Source: Acidipila sp. EB88
GTDB lineage: Bacteria > Acidobacteriota > Terriglobia > Terriglobales > Acidobacteriaceae
DNA length: 64,000 bases
Direction of reading: 5' to 3'
Assembly (NCBI RefSeq): GCF_003858395.1
Contig: NZ_QWEV01000005.1
Coordinates: 1 to 64,000, forward strand
Shown: in pieces, positions 1 to 10,433 of the stretch
How positions within the stretch are numbered: position 1 is the stretch's first letter
How the letters are laid out: the number at the start of each line of letters is the position of its first letter
Notes under the pieces: generated by a model
Databases searched by the model: none
Told to the model about the DNA's origin: nothing
The model's input: only the letters and a program-made list of their open reading frames with translations
Program-made: the position numbers and the translations under genes

Positions 1-379
1 GATCCCAGTACTGCCCCTTGGCTGTAATCACTCGCTTGCGCCCGGCGCAACTGCCGTATCTGCTCGGTCTGTCGAACAACCGGTTCAGAGAGGGTGTAGC
101 GCTTATATCGGAAGCATGGGTCGCTTCGATCGGCTTGCGATAGAGCTTGGCAACAGAATGTGAGCAATCGCGCGCAACACCGGCTCGGGTGCGCCTTCCA
201 GGAGATCGGAAAGGTGCACGCGTAACACGCCCTCACGCATGCGGATCGTCGTGTTCAGGCTGGTGAACTTGCGAAACCGGGCATGAATGGGAGGGATCGG
301 AGCACGCGGCCGAAGGACGCGGTACTCCTCGGAAAAAAGCTGTTGCAGGAACGGTTTCCACCAAGCGAAAGCCTAGCAT
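1..379 (-). pseudogene. SprT-like metalloprotease gene, 5' part, left-arm copy
   Basis: This is the inverted copy of the first half of the gene at 17768-18472. It is cut by the window start before the HEMLH zinc motif. The start codon is the reverse complement of cat at 377-379. The reading frame is already disturbed relative to the right-arm copy, for example by an extra base near the start (ggaaacggt region) and changes around 150-170. It carries no independent information beyond confirming that the repeat reaches position 1. Confidence 0.8.
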
Positions 380-437
380 AGAGACCCTCCAGGGATGTGA
401 GTCCGCGACGGGCGGACTCACATCTCTGTTGAGTGTT

Positions 438-2611
438 CTAGTACTGGCCCAGACTGCGCGTTCTCGCTCTTCAAGGCAAGCAGCAGCACAGAGCGCGCCG
501 TCACGCGCCGTATGCCTCGCCTGTTTTGAAGCTGCCGGAAGCGCCATTCTCCTCGAGGTTGGTGTCGATCAGCAGGGCCCACTCTTCGCGCCATAGGACT
601 CGGGAAGCGTGAACTGGACTGGACGAGATCACTGTGCTCGTTGATGACCAGCAGCAGGGTGGCATCGCCGCCGCGCTTCTGGATTCCTGTGGGCTGCGCG
701 CGGCATCCATAAGCATGCCGAAGCACTTCATGTTGGAGTCGCCCCAGTGCTCGTCTTCCATCTCGGTGCCGTTGGCGTTGATCCAGGTGAGATCCTTTCA
801 CGCCGATCGCCTCGTTGTAGTAGCCCTCGTAGAAGCGGCTGCGGCGCAGGATGGGGAACTTGTGACGGAGACGGGTCAACTCCTTCACAAAGGCGATGAG
901 GTGCTTGCCCTTGTCGTGCAGGTCCCAGTTCAGCACGAGATCTCGGAATCCTGGCAGTACGCGTTGTTGTTGCCTCCTGCGTTCTGCCAAACTCGTCGCC
1001 CGCGAGCAGCATGGGCGTGCCCTGCGAAAGCAGCAACGTGGCCAGCATATTGCGGATCTGCCGCGAACGCAGGGCGTTGTGATCGCCTCGTCGTCGGTAG
1101 GTCCCTCAACGCCGCAGTTCCATGAGCGATTGTCAGAGCTGCCGTCGTTGTTGTTCTCGCCGCCTTGGCATCGTTGTGCTTCTCGTTGTAGGTCACGATG
1201 TCGTTGAGCGTGAAGCCGCCATGCGCCGTGAGGAAGTTGACGGAGGCCCACGGCTTGCGGCCATGGTGGTTGAACACGGCGTTGGACGCGCAGATGCGCT
1301 CGGTCAGCTCCGAAGCAGGTGCCTGGTCGCGCCAGAAATCGCGCACCGTGTCGCGGAACTTGTCGTTCCATTCAGCCCAGCCCGGGGGAAAACCACCGAC
1401 CTGGTAGCCGCCGGGGCCGCAGTCCCATGGCTCTGCGATGAGCTTCACTGTCTGCAGAAGGGGGTCCTGCGAGCAGGCCTTGAGGAAGCCGCTCTTGTTG
1501 TCGAAGCCGTTGGGTTCGCGCGCCAGGATGGTGCCAAGGTCGAAGCGGAAGCCATCGACATTGGTGCCTTCCACCCAGTAACGGAGCGAATCCATGACCA
1601 TCTGCAGCACGCGCGGATGGCTCACGTTGACCGTGTTGCCGGTACCGGTTTCGTTGATGTAGTAGCGTGGCTGGTCAGGGAGCAGGCGATAGTAGCTTGC
1701 GTTGTCGATACCCTTGAAGGACAACGTTGGTCCTTTTTCATTGCCTTCAGCCGTGTGGTTGTAGACCACGTCAAGGATCACCTCGAGCCCTGCCTCGTGG
1801 TACTTGGCCACCATCTCCTTGAATTCCTTCAGGGTGTCTGGCCGTTGGACGCGTAACGAGGATCAGGGGCGAAAAAGCCGATCGTGTTGTAGCCCCAGTA
1901 GTTCACCATGCCTTTTTCAAGCAGGTTGCTGTCATTCACAAAAGTGTGGATTGGCAGCAGTTCGACGGAGGTGACGCCCAGGTCCTTGATGTAGTCAATG
2001 ACTGGTTGCTGGGCCAGCCCAGCGTAGGTGCCGCGCAGGTGCTCCGGTATGTCGTTGCGCTGCTTGGTGAAACCCTTCACATGGGTTTCGTAGAAGATGG
2101 TCTCTTCCCAGGGAACATGCTTGCGACCACGCGTACCGGTGAAGTCGAAGTTAGGATCCACCACGATGCATTTCGGGACAAACGGGGCCGAGTCGCGCTC
2201 GTCGAACGTTGTATCGTCCATCGACTCCATCACGTAGCCGAAGATGGCCGGGTCCCAGATCACCTCGCCGATGTGGGCGTAGGCGTAGGGGTCGAGCAGG
2301 AGCTTGTTGTGATTGAAGCGATGTCCATTTTCCGGCTCATAGGGGCCGTAGACCCTGTACCCATAGCGCTGCCCGGAGCCAGCCCCGGGATGTAGCCGTG
2401 CCAGACCTCGTTCGTGTGCTCTGGCAGCGCCAGTCGCTGCAACTCTTCTTTGCCATCGTCTGAAAAAAGACAAAGTTCCACCTTGGTCGCGTGGGCCGAG
2501 AAAAGGGCGAAATTGACTCCTTGCCATCCCATGCGCTCCCCGGTGAAATGATGTCCCCTCACGAATCTCGTACTGCGTCGCCTCTGCTGTGCTCACGAAT
2601 GTTCCTGCCAT
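438..2611 (-). pseudogene. glgX: Glycogen debranching enzyme, broken left-arm copy
   Basis: This is the inverted copy of the intact glgX at 15540-17708, split into several frames here. Differences seen directly include tggg for ttggg and aagg for aaggg near 2520-2530, ccgg for ccggg near 2375, a lost g near 1843, an inserted tg near 1080 and an inserted cct near 1165. A substitution near 1222 turns the active-site Asp of the TAHDGF motif into Gly. The density of indels and the loss of a catalytic residue make it non-functional as written. Because all other genes of the arm are hit equally, read error is likelier than gene decay. Confidence 0.9.
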
Positions 2612-2707
2612 CTTGTAAAGTCGTATTGCTGAATGAGAACTGGCGGGTAAGATGCAGGATTTCTTCTGCGCAGCAATTCGGGCAGCGATGAGACAATACA
2701 TAGGCTT

Positions 2708-2783
2708 GGCCCCGTAGCTCAGGTGGATAGAGCGACGGTTTCCTAAACGCAGGTCGCAAGTTCGAATCTTGCCGGGGCCACCA
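2708..2783 (+). tRNA. tRNA-Arg(CCT), defective left-arm copy
   Basis: Acceptor stem GGCCCCG/CGGGGCC, D arm, anticodon CCT (2742-2744), T arm with TTCGAAT and an encoded CCA are all visible. Compared with the right-arm copy, one C is missing from the 3' side of the anticodon stem (aaacgcagg instead of aaaccgcagg). The molecule is thus 76 rather than 77 nt and the stem cannot pair properly. A single-base loss in a housekeeping tRNA is strong evidence that this arm carries sequencing errors. Confidence 0.85.
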
Positions 2784-3476
2784 CTACTCACGAGTATTTA
2801 TGCGGGTTGTAGCGACCACCTTCAAACTTTGTATTTACATCGGTTTGAGCGATGAGGGCTTCGAAAGCTTAACATTGACGCACCTTTGACCCTACGCTGT
2901 GTTCTCGCCACTGCGCTCTATGATGCACAGAGAAGCCCCGAAAACCGTTACCGACCCGGTGCACGAACCGTTACAAGGTGTAGGTAAGTTTTGGACGGTA
3001 ACTAGGCGAAAATACGGCGAAACTGATAAGCTCGTCCAATATGGCTTGGCCTCAACTCCAGCCTTCCACACCTGCACTGGTTTGCCACCTACCGCCCCTG
3101 CCGCCGCTTGGTATTCGCGACTGCTAGCGTGCCGAATGTCACCCCTAGCCGCCACAGCGCCGCCAACCTTAAAGTATCCGGACTGCTCTCACGTGCAAGC
3201 CTACTCAGCCAACACCCCCACGCTGCATCCGTGGATGGCCGATCCCGACGAGCCCCGTCTTCGTACCATAGCCTCCTCACTGGTGGCATCGGTGAGGTTG
3301 ACGCGAGCGTCGAACGAGGAGGTCGTGGCCAAAACTCAACCTGTCCAGGAGACCGTAACGACCTCAGTGGAGATAGCGGAGCAGATCTTGCGGCTTTCCT
3401 TGGAGAGGGTGCGATCTCTGGCGAAGTGACGTTCTGGGCGATGAGCCACCCTGTAACCGAAAGCGTCCGCTTAGTT

Positions 3477-3707
3477 TTAGCGATCCTGCCGCGTCTCCCT
3501 CGCCATACGAGCCGCCCGATTACCGGTGATGATCAGCACCAGCGCAATCAACGACACCAGGAAGAATGTCCAGTCCAGCACGTGGGTATGCTGATTTTGG
3601 TTCAGGTAGATGACTGGTAGCTCGACCATGACGATCACCATGCCAGCACAGACGCGTTTGCTCTCCAGATAATCCATGCCCGGAATCATAGATGGAACCC
3701 GACGCAT
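3477..3707 (-). CDS. Small two-helix membrane protein, left-arm copy
   Basis: This encodes the same 76-residue product as 14443-14673 on the right arm, one of the few genes unchanged between arms. It has two hydrophobic segments, around residues 20-35 and 47-63, and an Arg-rich C terminus. Function is unknown. See the right-arm entry for discussion of the start codon. Confidence 0.45.
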   Translation of the reverse strand: MRRVPSMIPGMDYLESKRVCAGMVIVMVELPVIYLNQNQHTHVLDWTFFLVSLIALVLIITGNRAARMARETRQDR

Positions 3708-3715
3708 AAAGAAAA

Positions 3716-3737
3716 CCCCAACCGAAGTTGGGGCGAG
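3716..3737 (-). terminator. Rho-independent terminator, left-arm copy
   Basis: CCCCAAC at 3716-3722 pairs with GTTGGGG at 3727-3733. On the minus strand the hairpin is followed by a short T run. It is identical to the right-arm terminator at 14417-14438. Confidence 0.7.
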
Positions 3738-3804
3738 TTTGCAGAATTGCTGACCGATCTGATGCGACCAGCGTTAACTGGGCTGCAAATGGCGTAAATT
3801 CGTT

Positions 3805-4184
3805 CTACATCTTACTGTCGGCGAAAGCCTGGAGTACTGCCTCCTTGCGCGCCAAGCGATGCGATGCTCTGCGTTCCACAGGCCCGCGCCCGACATAGGC
3901 GCGAGTCCTCAGAATCGTTGGTGGGACGATCTCCACAGATTTCACAGGCCCGGCCAGACGGCGCTCAAAGCACGAGACGATAGCATAGACCAGTACAGGG
4001 AGGATGAGAAGGGAGAGGGGTTCGAGATACACGGTCAGTCCTTTCGTACTTACGCAGGCATTTGGCGCCCTACGGATTAGCCTCCGCCAGCGCAGGTGAT
4101 CCGATATGCGCACCCACGCGTAGCCAACAACACCACGATGAGGAGCGCTCCTACAGCAGCGAGCGTGAGCACGACCGAATCCAT
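3805..4184 (-). pseudogene. Small membrane protein, left-arm copy with the better 3' end
   Basis: This is the inverted copy of 13966-14345. Here the 5' half is shifted by a lost g (cgtgg for cggtgg near 4137), while the 3' half reads through to a natural end (RLARKEAVLQAFADSKM). The right arm has lost one a at that point and runs into a spurious tail. The two copies together give one intact gene of about 126 codons with two transmembrane helices. This is one of the clearest cases in which the left arm is correct and the right arm wrong. Confidence 0.6.
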
Positions 4185-4329
4185 CGGCCCAGCCTTAATA
4201 TGGTCAATAGTCCGGGTCGCCCGTCTGAGTTGGATTTATTCCGGGCCTGCGGTAGAGTCAGGCATGCCAGCTAAGGACATATCGGCTCCAGTAGCCGCGT
4301 GCATGCGGTATCGACCGCACGTCCCTGAC

Positions 4330-4610
4330 ATGCCTAATCTAAAAGAGTTAAGAACAAGATTTCGATTGAGTCAGGCAGATATGGGTCGCCTTCTGGGACC
4401 AGTTCAGACGGATGTAGGCAGCGGGAATCGGGTAGGCGTCAACCGGAATTAGGGACGCGCATCCTACTGCACCTTTTAGACCCTGAGCCTGAGACCGTAC
4501 TAAAAGCGCTTTACCCCAATTTAGAGCTTCAGGCCAACTCAACCGATAAGTGTGAGTCGATCACTGTTCCTGCGGACAATCCCGTTAAGTCACTTAAAAC
4601 CGGCACGTGA
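4330..4610 (+). pseudogene. XRE-family regulator, left-arm copy, frameshifted
   Basis: This is the copy of 13540-13820. The N-terminal helix-turn-helix segment (LKELRTRFRLSQADMGRLLG) is in the frame of the ATG at 4330. The C-terminal part, from RQPELGTRILLHLLDPEPET to the tga at 4608-4610, is one frame away. Adding one base after ggcag (about 4418) joins the two. The same break is present in the right arm. Confidence 0.55.
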
Positions 4611-4881
4611 TTAGAGACGTCATTCTCGCTCGCCGGTGCATAGCGCTCGACCATTTTCTGGATCGTTAGATCGCGGTACTCAGGCCCTGGAAGTAGCGCC
4701 TGAAGAGCCGCGAAGCCTTGTGCTGCCGTGGGAACACCGCGAAGCGAGGATCGCCGTGCGACGCTCCATGCAGCTGCGCGTACTCTCCCCAATCAATATT
4801 GCCGGGATTGTTGTTGCGCTGGGCACGGGAGTTGAGGACGTAGAATCCTTCCTCGCGTGCGATGCCTTCGGTGAGAGACAT
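4529..4881 (-). pseudogene. Phage lysozyme-like protein, left-arm copy
   Basis: This is the inverted copy of 13268-13621 with one lost a in a homopolymer (gggaacac for gggaaacac, near 4734), which splits the frame after FAVFP. The conserved RNNNPGNI motif lies upstream of the break. The right-arm copy is intact. Confidence 0.65.
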
Positions 4882-4920
4882 TAGGTTTTCTTTGCCACGA
4901 TCTGGGCGTCGCGGCGGTAA

Positions 4921-5268
4921 ATGCAGATGTCTGGTGGCGTGATCGCCGAATGGGGAGATATAGCTGAGAGCCTCGCCATGGCACGACATCGTCAAACCGA
5001 GCATCGATCCCTCGTCATGGTCCGCCGCTACGTCCACGAGGGCAAGAAATTGAGGCAGATCGCGGCAGGGAAGCTGGGGCTGTAGCCGATGCGCAAGCGA
5101 CGCCGTCCAGCGCGGAACAGGGAAGTGGAGATCCCGCTTGACGCTCATCCTGAGACCTGCCCGGTCCGCGCGCTTAGGAGCTGGCTCGAGCGGGCCAAGC
5201 TAACCCAAGGCCAGGTCTTCCGCCGGATCGATCGACAACTCGCTCGGCCCACTCGTCCTGGCCTCTAG
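4921..5268 (+). pseudogene. Tyrosine recombinase fragments, left-arm copy
   Basis: This is the copy of 12881-13228. The first piece (4921-5085) ends in HRSLVMVRRYVHEG...KLGL-stop, typical of the C terminus of phage-type integrases. The second piece (5086-5268, same frame after the stop) contains EIPLDAHPETCPVRALRSWL, typical of the region just before the catalytic C-terminal block. No substantive difference from the right arm was noticed. Confidence 0.55.
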
Positions 5269-5685
5269 GGGAGCTTGGTATAGCGGAATACCCTCTGAGC
5301 TTGGGGATCGAGGAGATTGATTACTCCTGATATGTCGGCTTATGGGGAAGTAACCTCGGGCCGGGAACGGACAGATGCGTTTAAAGTATCCGATACGATG
5401 TTCGTAATTCACTAGACAGAATCCGCGTTGTCGGACGTAAGTGGTTTGTTTGTGAGTCATATAGAACCATGGCGGCTCGCTCATGTCAAGAAGTGCTCTA
5501 CGCGGTGGATAGGCGGAGGGACCACATTCGCCCCTGGCCCAACTTCCCACAGCGGCGTTTATGGTTACTTACCCAGATGGCATCGGGGCTTAATGAGTAC
5601 ATTGGCCTGCTCTCGTCACTTGAGAACGACCGATCCGGGACATTCGACCAGCCGACTCAGATGGACGCAGTACTCTACTGCCTTC

Positions 5686-6623
5686 TCACCTGTTCCTGTT
5701 CACTGTTCTCAGGATTTCGGCGACGACGGCCTGGCCAGGCTTGCTTGAGGGGTCGACCAAATCGAAATGACCGCCATCTACGGGAATAATTGTTACAGAA
5801 TCGCCCTTGGAGCGGGCGGCAGTCTGATAGTCGACTGCCAAGGTTCCTACGTGTTGCAAGAGGCCGCCGCTGAGGATGATCTGGGGGATGTTTAGCGGGA
5901 GAAAGCTCTGAACCGATCCGTCATGATAGCGCGCAGGCTGATCCGCAGGCGTTCCTTCCATGAACTGGGTGACGGCGGGCATTGGGCAGTAATCAGATTC
6001 CAAGGGTTGCGCCGCAGTGAGATCGGGTGGACCGTCGATGTCGATGATCTCCTTGATGGCAAGGGGACCGATTGTATGAAGCGGACTGGTGCTTGGCAGC
6101 TTAGGCCGGGCGCCAAGCCACAGAGCGAGTTGGCCGCCGGAGGAATGTCCAACGACGAATACCCTTGAGAGATCGAGCTTGTCCTTCGCGGCGATCTTAC
6201 GTAGATAATCAACGGCTTTGGCCAGGTCAAGGTAAGTATTGGGCCAACCCCCGCCGGGGCTGCCTGCGCGGCGATATTCAATGTTCCACGTTGCCACGCC
6301 CCGCTCGTGAGAGCCAAGGACAGAGGCTCCATGAGTGAGTAATCCGGGGGTGGATGATCGCCGGGCAGATGATCTGCCCAACAACCTCCGTGGACGACGA
6401 TGACCACGGGGACTCGCTCTCCGGAAGTCGGCAGACGGAGCTTTCCGAAGTGCAGAGGGCCAGAATCGTAATGCAATGTCTGAGCGTCTCTTGCGGGTGG
6501 TAAAGCCAGTGTCGATTGGGCCGAGGCGAGGCCTGCACAAAGGACAGGTGTGCAGGAGGTCACGAAAAGCCTGCTTATGGTTCCACTCAAGTGGTATTTG
6601 GCTGCACTCATCTTCAGTTTCAT
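5686..6623 (-). pseudogene. Secreted alpha/beta hydrolase, left-arm copy
   Basis: This is the inverted copy of 11526-12464. Here the 3' two thirds are in one frame, from GVATWNIEYRR through GHSSGG, the segment DIDGPPDLTAA and the C-terminal GGHFDL. The right arm has lost two bases at DIDGP and is scrambled near 12270. The left copy is therefore better for the catalytic C-terminal half. Near 6352 the left arm has one base fewer than the right arm (cgccggg versus cgcgcggg). Confidence 0.65.
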
Positions 6624-7117
6624 CTTCCCGCCCCTGGGCTTACGATGAGCCGTAACTCTAGCTGAATCGGCTGATTTCTAGAGTTTAGCCGCCCCTCAGG
6701 GGACGGACGCAAATCAACTAATCTCGTTCCGTTGCAATGGGCTGCTAAACACGCGATTCGCCAAAGTATTTATGCATGTGTGCTAAATCGCAAATGCACT
6801 CATTGACCACAGATAAGTAATTAGAAGTCGGCATATAGGAAGTGCTCTGATGAGGTTGCTGTCCCCCTCTCGGGCTGTCACTCACTTCCGTTAGCGGCTT
6901 GTCACCACTTAGCGACGGGTTCAGGTGAAGTCGATATCGACACAGAGCCGCGCACCTGCTGCACAAACGAATGTACTTGGTCTTCTGAACAACGCAGGCT
7001 GGTCAACCTGTATGTAGTGGCCGCTGTGCTGAACGACCACCTCTACTGTTAGCAGAAAGCGTTCTCAAGCCCTCCTGCTTCTGGTTCCACATCTGATCCT
7101 TCGTCTCTCGAGAGAGA

Positions 7118-7719
7118 TCAAGATGGGGAGCTGCGACGGCCGAAGAGCTGCAGCCTCGTGCGCGGAAATATCGAAGTTGCCCAGTTCTCCTTGGAAAGCC
7201 GCAAGGTTTTCTCTGCATACACCCTCAAGTGTTGGAGCAATGGGGTGGAATCGATCACCTGGATTACCTCCAGGGCATGCTCCCAGAGGGCGATTTCTCT
7301 AGCCTCTCGTCGCGTAGTCACCGGGTCACTCCAGCCGTGGCCGCGCGGGTCGAAAGAGCAGGTACGGGTCGTCCTACCCAGGACAGGCTGCACGCCGCTC
7401 CAGACCAACCCGTCATTGCCTAAGCCTGAATCAAGAACAAGCGTCGGGCTGCCGGCACCTTGGCAGTTGATTGGCATGCGATGACCGTCAGCGATGAGTG
7501 TAGTCCCGGGTGGGGGTCGCATCGCGACAAGCAACAGCGTCAACACTGATTAGAACCACAATTGTGACTGCACAATACCCAGCAACAGAAGTGGTAAGCC
7601 CTCGGCAAGACGCCTCGCCATGGGAGAGGGCCGCCGACGTAGAGCCAACGACCGGGCGAGACAGAAACCTGAGACGCAAATCCCACAGCACACACAATCA
7701 TAAGAGGCGAGAAGATCAT
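7118..7719 (-). pseudogene. Truncated membrane-anchored alpha/beta hydrolase, left-arm copy
   Basis: This is the inverted copy of 10434-11033. It keeps GAGSPTLVLDSGLG and GHGWSDP, but reads CSFDPRGHG where the right arm has CSFDRAGHG, the family consensus. In the membrane-anchor region the left arm has gagggc (right gaggc) but attgtgc (right attggtgc), so neither copy is fully in frame. A continuous anchor (MARRLAEGLPLLLLGIGAVT) appears only when both are combined. Confidence 0.5.
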
Positions 7720-7812
7720 CGCACCTCCTGAATGGAAGCGTATTCTCCTGCGTCGGTAAGGAAAAGTCGCCTTGCGGAAAGTGATCCGCTTCACACTGGG
7801 CAAAGGCAGAAC

Positions 7813-8301
7813 TCACGCTTCCAGTCTCCCGGTGAACCGGGCCGATAGCGTGAGGACAATGCCAGCGGAAAGGACGCCGAAGCCCGACCACTCCGGCAGC
7901 GTTGACGTGATGCTCCCAACAGCATCAGTCCCACTCCGATGAGCATGAAACCGACCCAGCGTCTGCCTAGACCCATCACGTCTCTCTTGGAAGTCATTGC
8001 ATGCACATGGACTGCGATCTTGTCCGGGTTTCCAAGCGTCTCTTTTACCTCATCCGGGCTCATGCCGAGCTTGATGGTCTTGCTCTCGACGGATCGGATC
8101 GGGACGGCAACGGCGGACGGTCGTCGGTACCAGACGCGCGTTCGTCGCGGTGCGATCGCTGCGTTCCGATCGTTGACTCGTCTTCTTCACGTCCTCGCGG
8201 CGTCATGCTGTCCAGACCCGGGAGCTTGACGTTCAACTCGGCCCGGTAACGGGTGCCCTGCCTTTCGGCTAGTGTCGTGACATTAACCGTAAGCAGCTCA
8301 T
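7813..8301 (-). pseudogene. SmpA/OmlA-like membrane protein, left-arm copy
   Basis: This is the inverted copy of 9900-10340. Here the central motif reads GMSPDEVKETLGNPDKIAV, a good match to SmpA/OmlA-type repeats, where the right arm is garbled (SPDEKKRLESRDK). Conversely, 8080-8180 is longer than the right arm by roughly 50 bases of scrambled cgatcg-rich sequence. The start codon is damaged (ctcatgag for ctccatgag). Confidence 0.45.
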
Positions 8302-8373
8302 GAGGACTGTATCCTTTTTCGGCGGCATGGATACGAAGAGCAAGATGCCAAACGTGATTTACCGTCTGCTTGA

Positions 8374-9050
8374 TTAGCCGGAGGTCTGACTGGCGTGGCC
8401 AGCTTTTCTTGCTGGCAGCTTGGCCTTTGTCTTCGCTGGCTCAGAGGCGGGCTCCATACCTGGATCAGGCAGCAACACCCTTCCACCTTGCAAGAGCTTC
8501 ATCACGTTGAAAGCAGTCGCTCGGGAGGATACTGCTCCCTTGCTGGCGCGCCAGATGTCTGCGGCGGTCAGCAGAACGTCCACAGCAATCCGCGGCTGTT
8601 AGAAGCACCGCCGGATCGTCATGTGCAACATGCAGACTCTTGGCAAGTTGCTCTGGAGCCCCCGCTGCTGTTCGCCAAGGTAGGTAGTCCCAAAGCCTGG
8701 CGCGCGCAGCGCGGCGATTGGCCAAGGATTGATCGAACCAGAAGCGCGCGCTTCGGATCTTCATCCTCGACCGCCAGTACAGCAAAGATTGGCATCGGCG
8801 AGCGCCCGTTCTACCGGTGCATCCTGAACACGTAGAGCGAAAACCTCAGTGAATTTTGCCGTGTTCGCCGTAAAGCTCGCCAGGACGATGGCGTCTTTAC
8901 TCGGAAAATATCGGTACAGGTGTGACGGGCTGACATCGGCCGCCGCCGCGATTGTTTCCATCGTCGTCTGCTCATAGCGCCACTGGCGAAGAGCGTCATA
9001 GCTTCCGCAATGATGCGGTCTCTGCTGCGCTGCGCCTTTCGCTCTCTCAT
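8374..9050 (-). pseudogene. TetR-family regulator, left-arm copy
   Basis: This is the inverted copy of 9155-9827. It preserves the true N terminus (MRERKAQRSRDRIIAEAMTL) and the true C terminus (ATAFNVMKLLQGG...ASQTSG), both broken in the right arm. The helix-turn-helix segment and middle are frameshifted here. Confidence 0.7.
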
Positions 9051-9069
9051 GCTTGACATGATCCTACAT

Positions 9070-9133
9070 GAACATGAGGAAGAGGCATCTCCCATATGAA
9101 AGTCACTGTCAAATGAACAAGACTCTTTTTCTA
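9070..9133. other. Turn-around spacer between the two inverted arms
   Basis: About 64 bases have no partner in the other arm. The 3' part lies just upstream of the TetR start (9155) and would normally hold its promoter. In an artefactual fold-back this is the only part of the palindrome centre read once. No convincing -35/-10 pair is evident. Confidence 0.7.
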
Positions 9134-9154
9134 ATGTAGGATCATGTCATCGGC

Positions 9155-9827
9155 ATGAGAGAGCGAAAGGCGCAGCGCACAGCAGAGACCGCATCATTGC
9201 GGAAGCTATGACGCTCTTCGCCAGTGGCGGCTATGAGCAGACGACGATGGAAACAATCGCGGCGGCGGCCGATGTCAGCCCGTCCACCCTGTACCGATAT
9301 TTTCCGAGTAAAGACGCCATCGTCCTGGCGAGCTTTACGGCGAACACGGCAAAATTCACTGAGGTTTTCGCTCTACGTGTTCAGGATGCACCGGTAGAAC
9401 GGGCGCTCGCCCGATGCAATCTTTGCTGTACTGGCGTCGAGGATGAAGATCCGAAGCGCGCGCTTCTGGTTCGATCAATCCTTGGCCAATCGCCCGCTGC
9501 GCGCGCCAGGCTTTGGGACTACCTTGGCGAACAGCAGCGGGGGCTCGCAGAGCAACTTGCCAAGAGTCTGCATGTTGCACATGACGATCCGGCGGTGCTT
9601 CTAACAGCCCGGATTGCTGTGGACGTTCTGCTGACCGCCGCAGACATCTGGCGCGCCAGCAAGGGAGCAGTATCCTCCCGAGCGACTGCTTTCACGTGAT
9701 GAAGCTCTTGCAAGGTGGAAGGGTGTTGCTGCCTGATCCAGGTATGGAGCCCGCCTCTGAGCCAGCGAAGACAAAGGCCAAGCTGCCAGCAAGAAAAGCT
9801 GGCCACGCCAGTCAGACCTCCGGCTAA
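9155..9827 (+). CDS. TetR-family transcriptional regulator (frameshifted as written)
   Basis: Predicted DNA-binding repressor. The N-terminal helix-turn-helix (GYEQTTMETIAAAADVSPST followed by LYRYFPSKDAI) is characteristic of TetR/AcrR proteins. The rest is a helical ligand-binding domain. As written, an extra ca near 9179 separates the start ATG at 9155 from the HTH. A lost a near 9694 truncates the protein at ATAFT. The left arm supports both corrections, giving about 224 residues ending at the taa at 9825-9827. It is the first of a run of plus-strand genes (SmpA-like protein and two hydrolases), which it may control. The ligand is not predictable. Confidence 0.8.
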
Positions 9828-9899
9828 TCAAGCAGACGGTAAATCACGTTTGGCATCTTGCTCTTCGGTATCCATGCCGCCGAAAAGGATACAGTCCTC

Positions 9900-10340
9900 A
9901 TGGAGCTGCTTACGGTTAATGTCACGACACTAGCCGAAAGGCAGGGCACCCGTTACCGCCGGGCCGAGTTGAACGTCAAGCTCCCGGGTCTGGACAGCAT
10001 GACGCCCGAGGACGTGAAGAAGACGATCGACACCGTGGTTGCCGATCCCGCCACCGCCTCTGCCGTCGAGAGCAAGACCATCAAGCTCGGCATGAGCCCG
10101 GATGAGAAGAAGCGCTTGGAAAGCCGCGACAAGATCGCAGTCCATGTGCATGCAATGACTTCCAAGAGAGACGTGATGGGTCTAGGCAGACGCTGGGTCG
10201 GTTTCATGCTCATCGGAGTGGGACTGATGCTGTTGGGAGCATCACGTCAACGCTGGCCGGAGTGGTCGGGCTTCGGCGTCCTTTCCGCTGGCATTGTCCT
10301 CACGCTATCGGCCCGGTTCACCGGGAGACTGGAAGCGTGA
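9900..10340 (+). CDS. Membrane protein with SmpA/OmlA-like motif, unknown function
   Basis: About 146 residues. The N-terminal half is soluble (KLPGLDSMTPEDVKK). The middle matches a GMSPDEVKETLGNPDKIAV motif when the left-arm reading is used; the right arm reads SPDEKKRLESRDK there. The C-terminal part has two hydrophobic helices (WVGFMLIGVGLMLLGAS and GFGVLSAGIVLTLSARF). GMSxxEVxxxLGxPD motifs occur in BamE/SmpA-type lipoproteins and in many small envelope proteins, but no lipobox or signal peptide is visible here. I chose the ATG at 9900; translation could begin upstream. It is likely co-transcribed with the TetR gene. Confidence 0.5.
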   Translation: MELLTVNVTTLAERQGTRYRRAELNVKLPGLDSMTPEDVKKTIDTVVADPATASAVESKTIKLGMSPDEKKRLESRDKIAVHVHAMTSKRDVMGLGRRWVGFMLIGVGLMLLGASRQRWPEWSGFGVLSAGIVLTLSARFTGRLEA

Positions 10341-10433
10341 GTTCTGCCTTTGCCCAGTGTGAAGCGGATCACTTTCCGCAAGGCGACTTTTCCTTACCGA
10401 CGCAGGAGAATACGCTTCCATTCAGGAGGTGCG

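Larger units (their letters stand above)
1..9069 (+). repeat. Left arm of a 9-kb inverted duplication
   Basis: This arm is the reverse complement of 9134-18146 from end to end. The first six bases pair with 18141-18146, and the inner edge (atcctacat at 9061-9069) pairs with 9134-9142. It differs from the right arm by many one- or two-base indels and some substitutions that break nearly every gene it carries. Most changes are in homopolymers or short repeats, as expected of uncorrected long-read sequence. It runs to the window edge without reaching unique flanking sequence. It is best treated as a second noisy reading of the right arm rather than extra genome content. A real palindrome cannot be excluded from sequence alone. 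Confidence 0.95.

Noticed and set aside
1-9069. A second, diverged functional gene set from a biological duplication
   Set aside because: Differences are mainly homopolymer indels that break every gene, including a tRNA. Divergence by evolution would favour synonymous substitutions.
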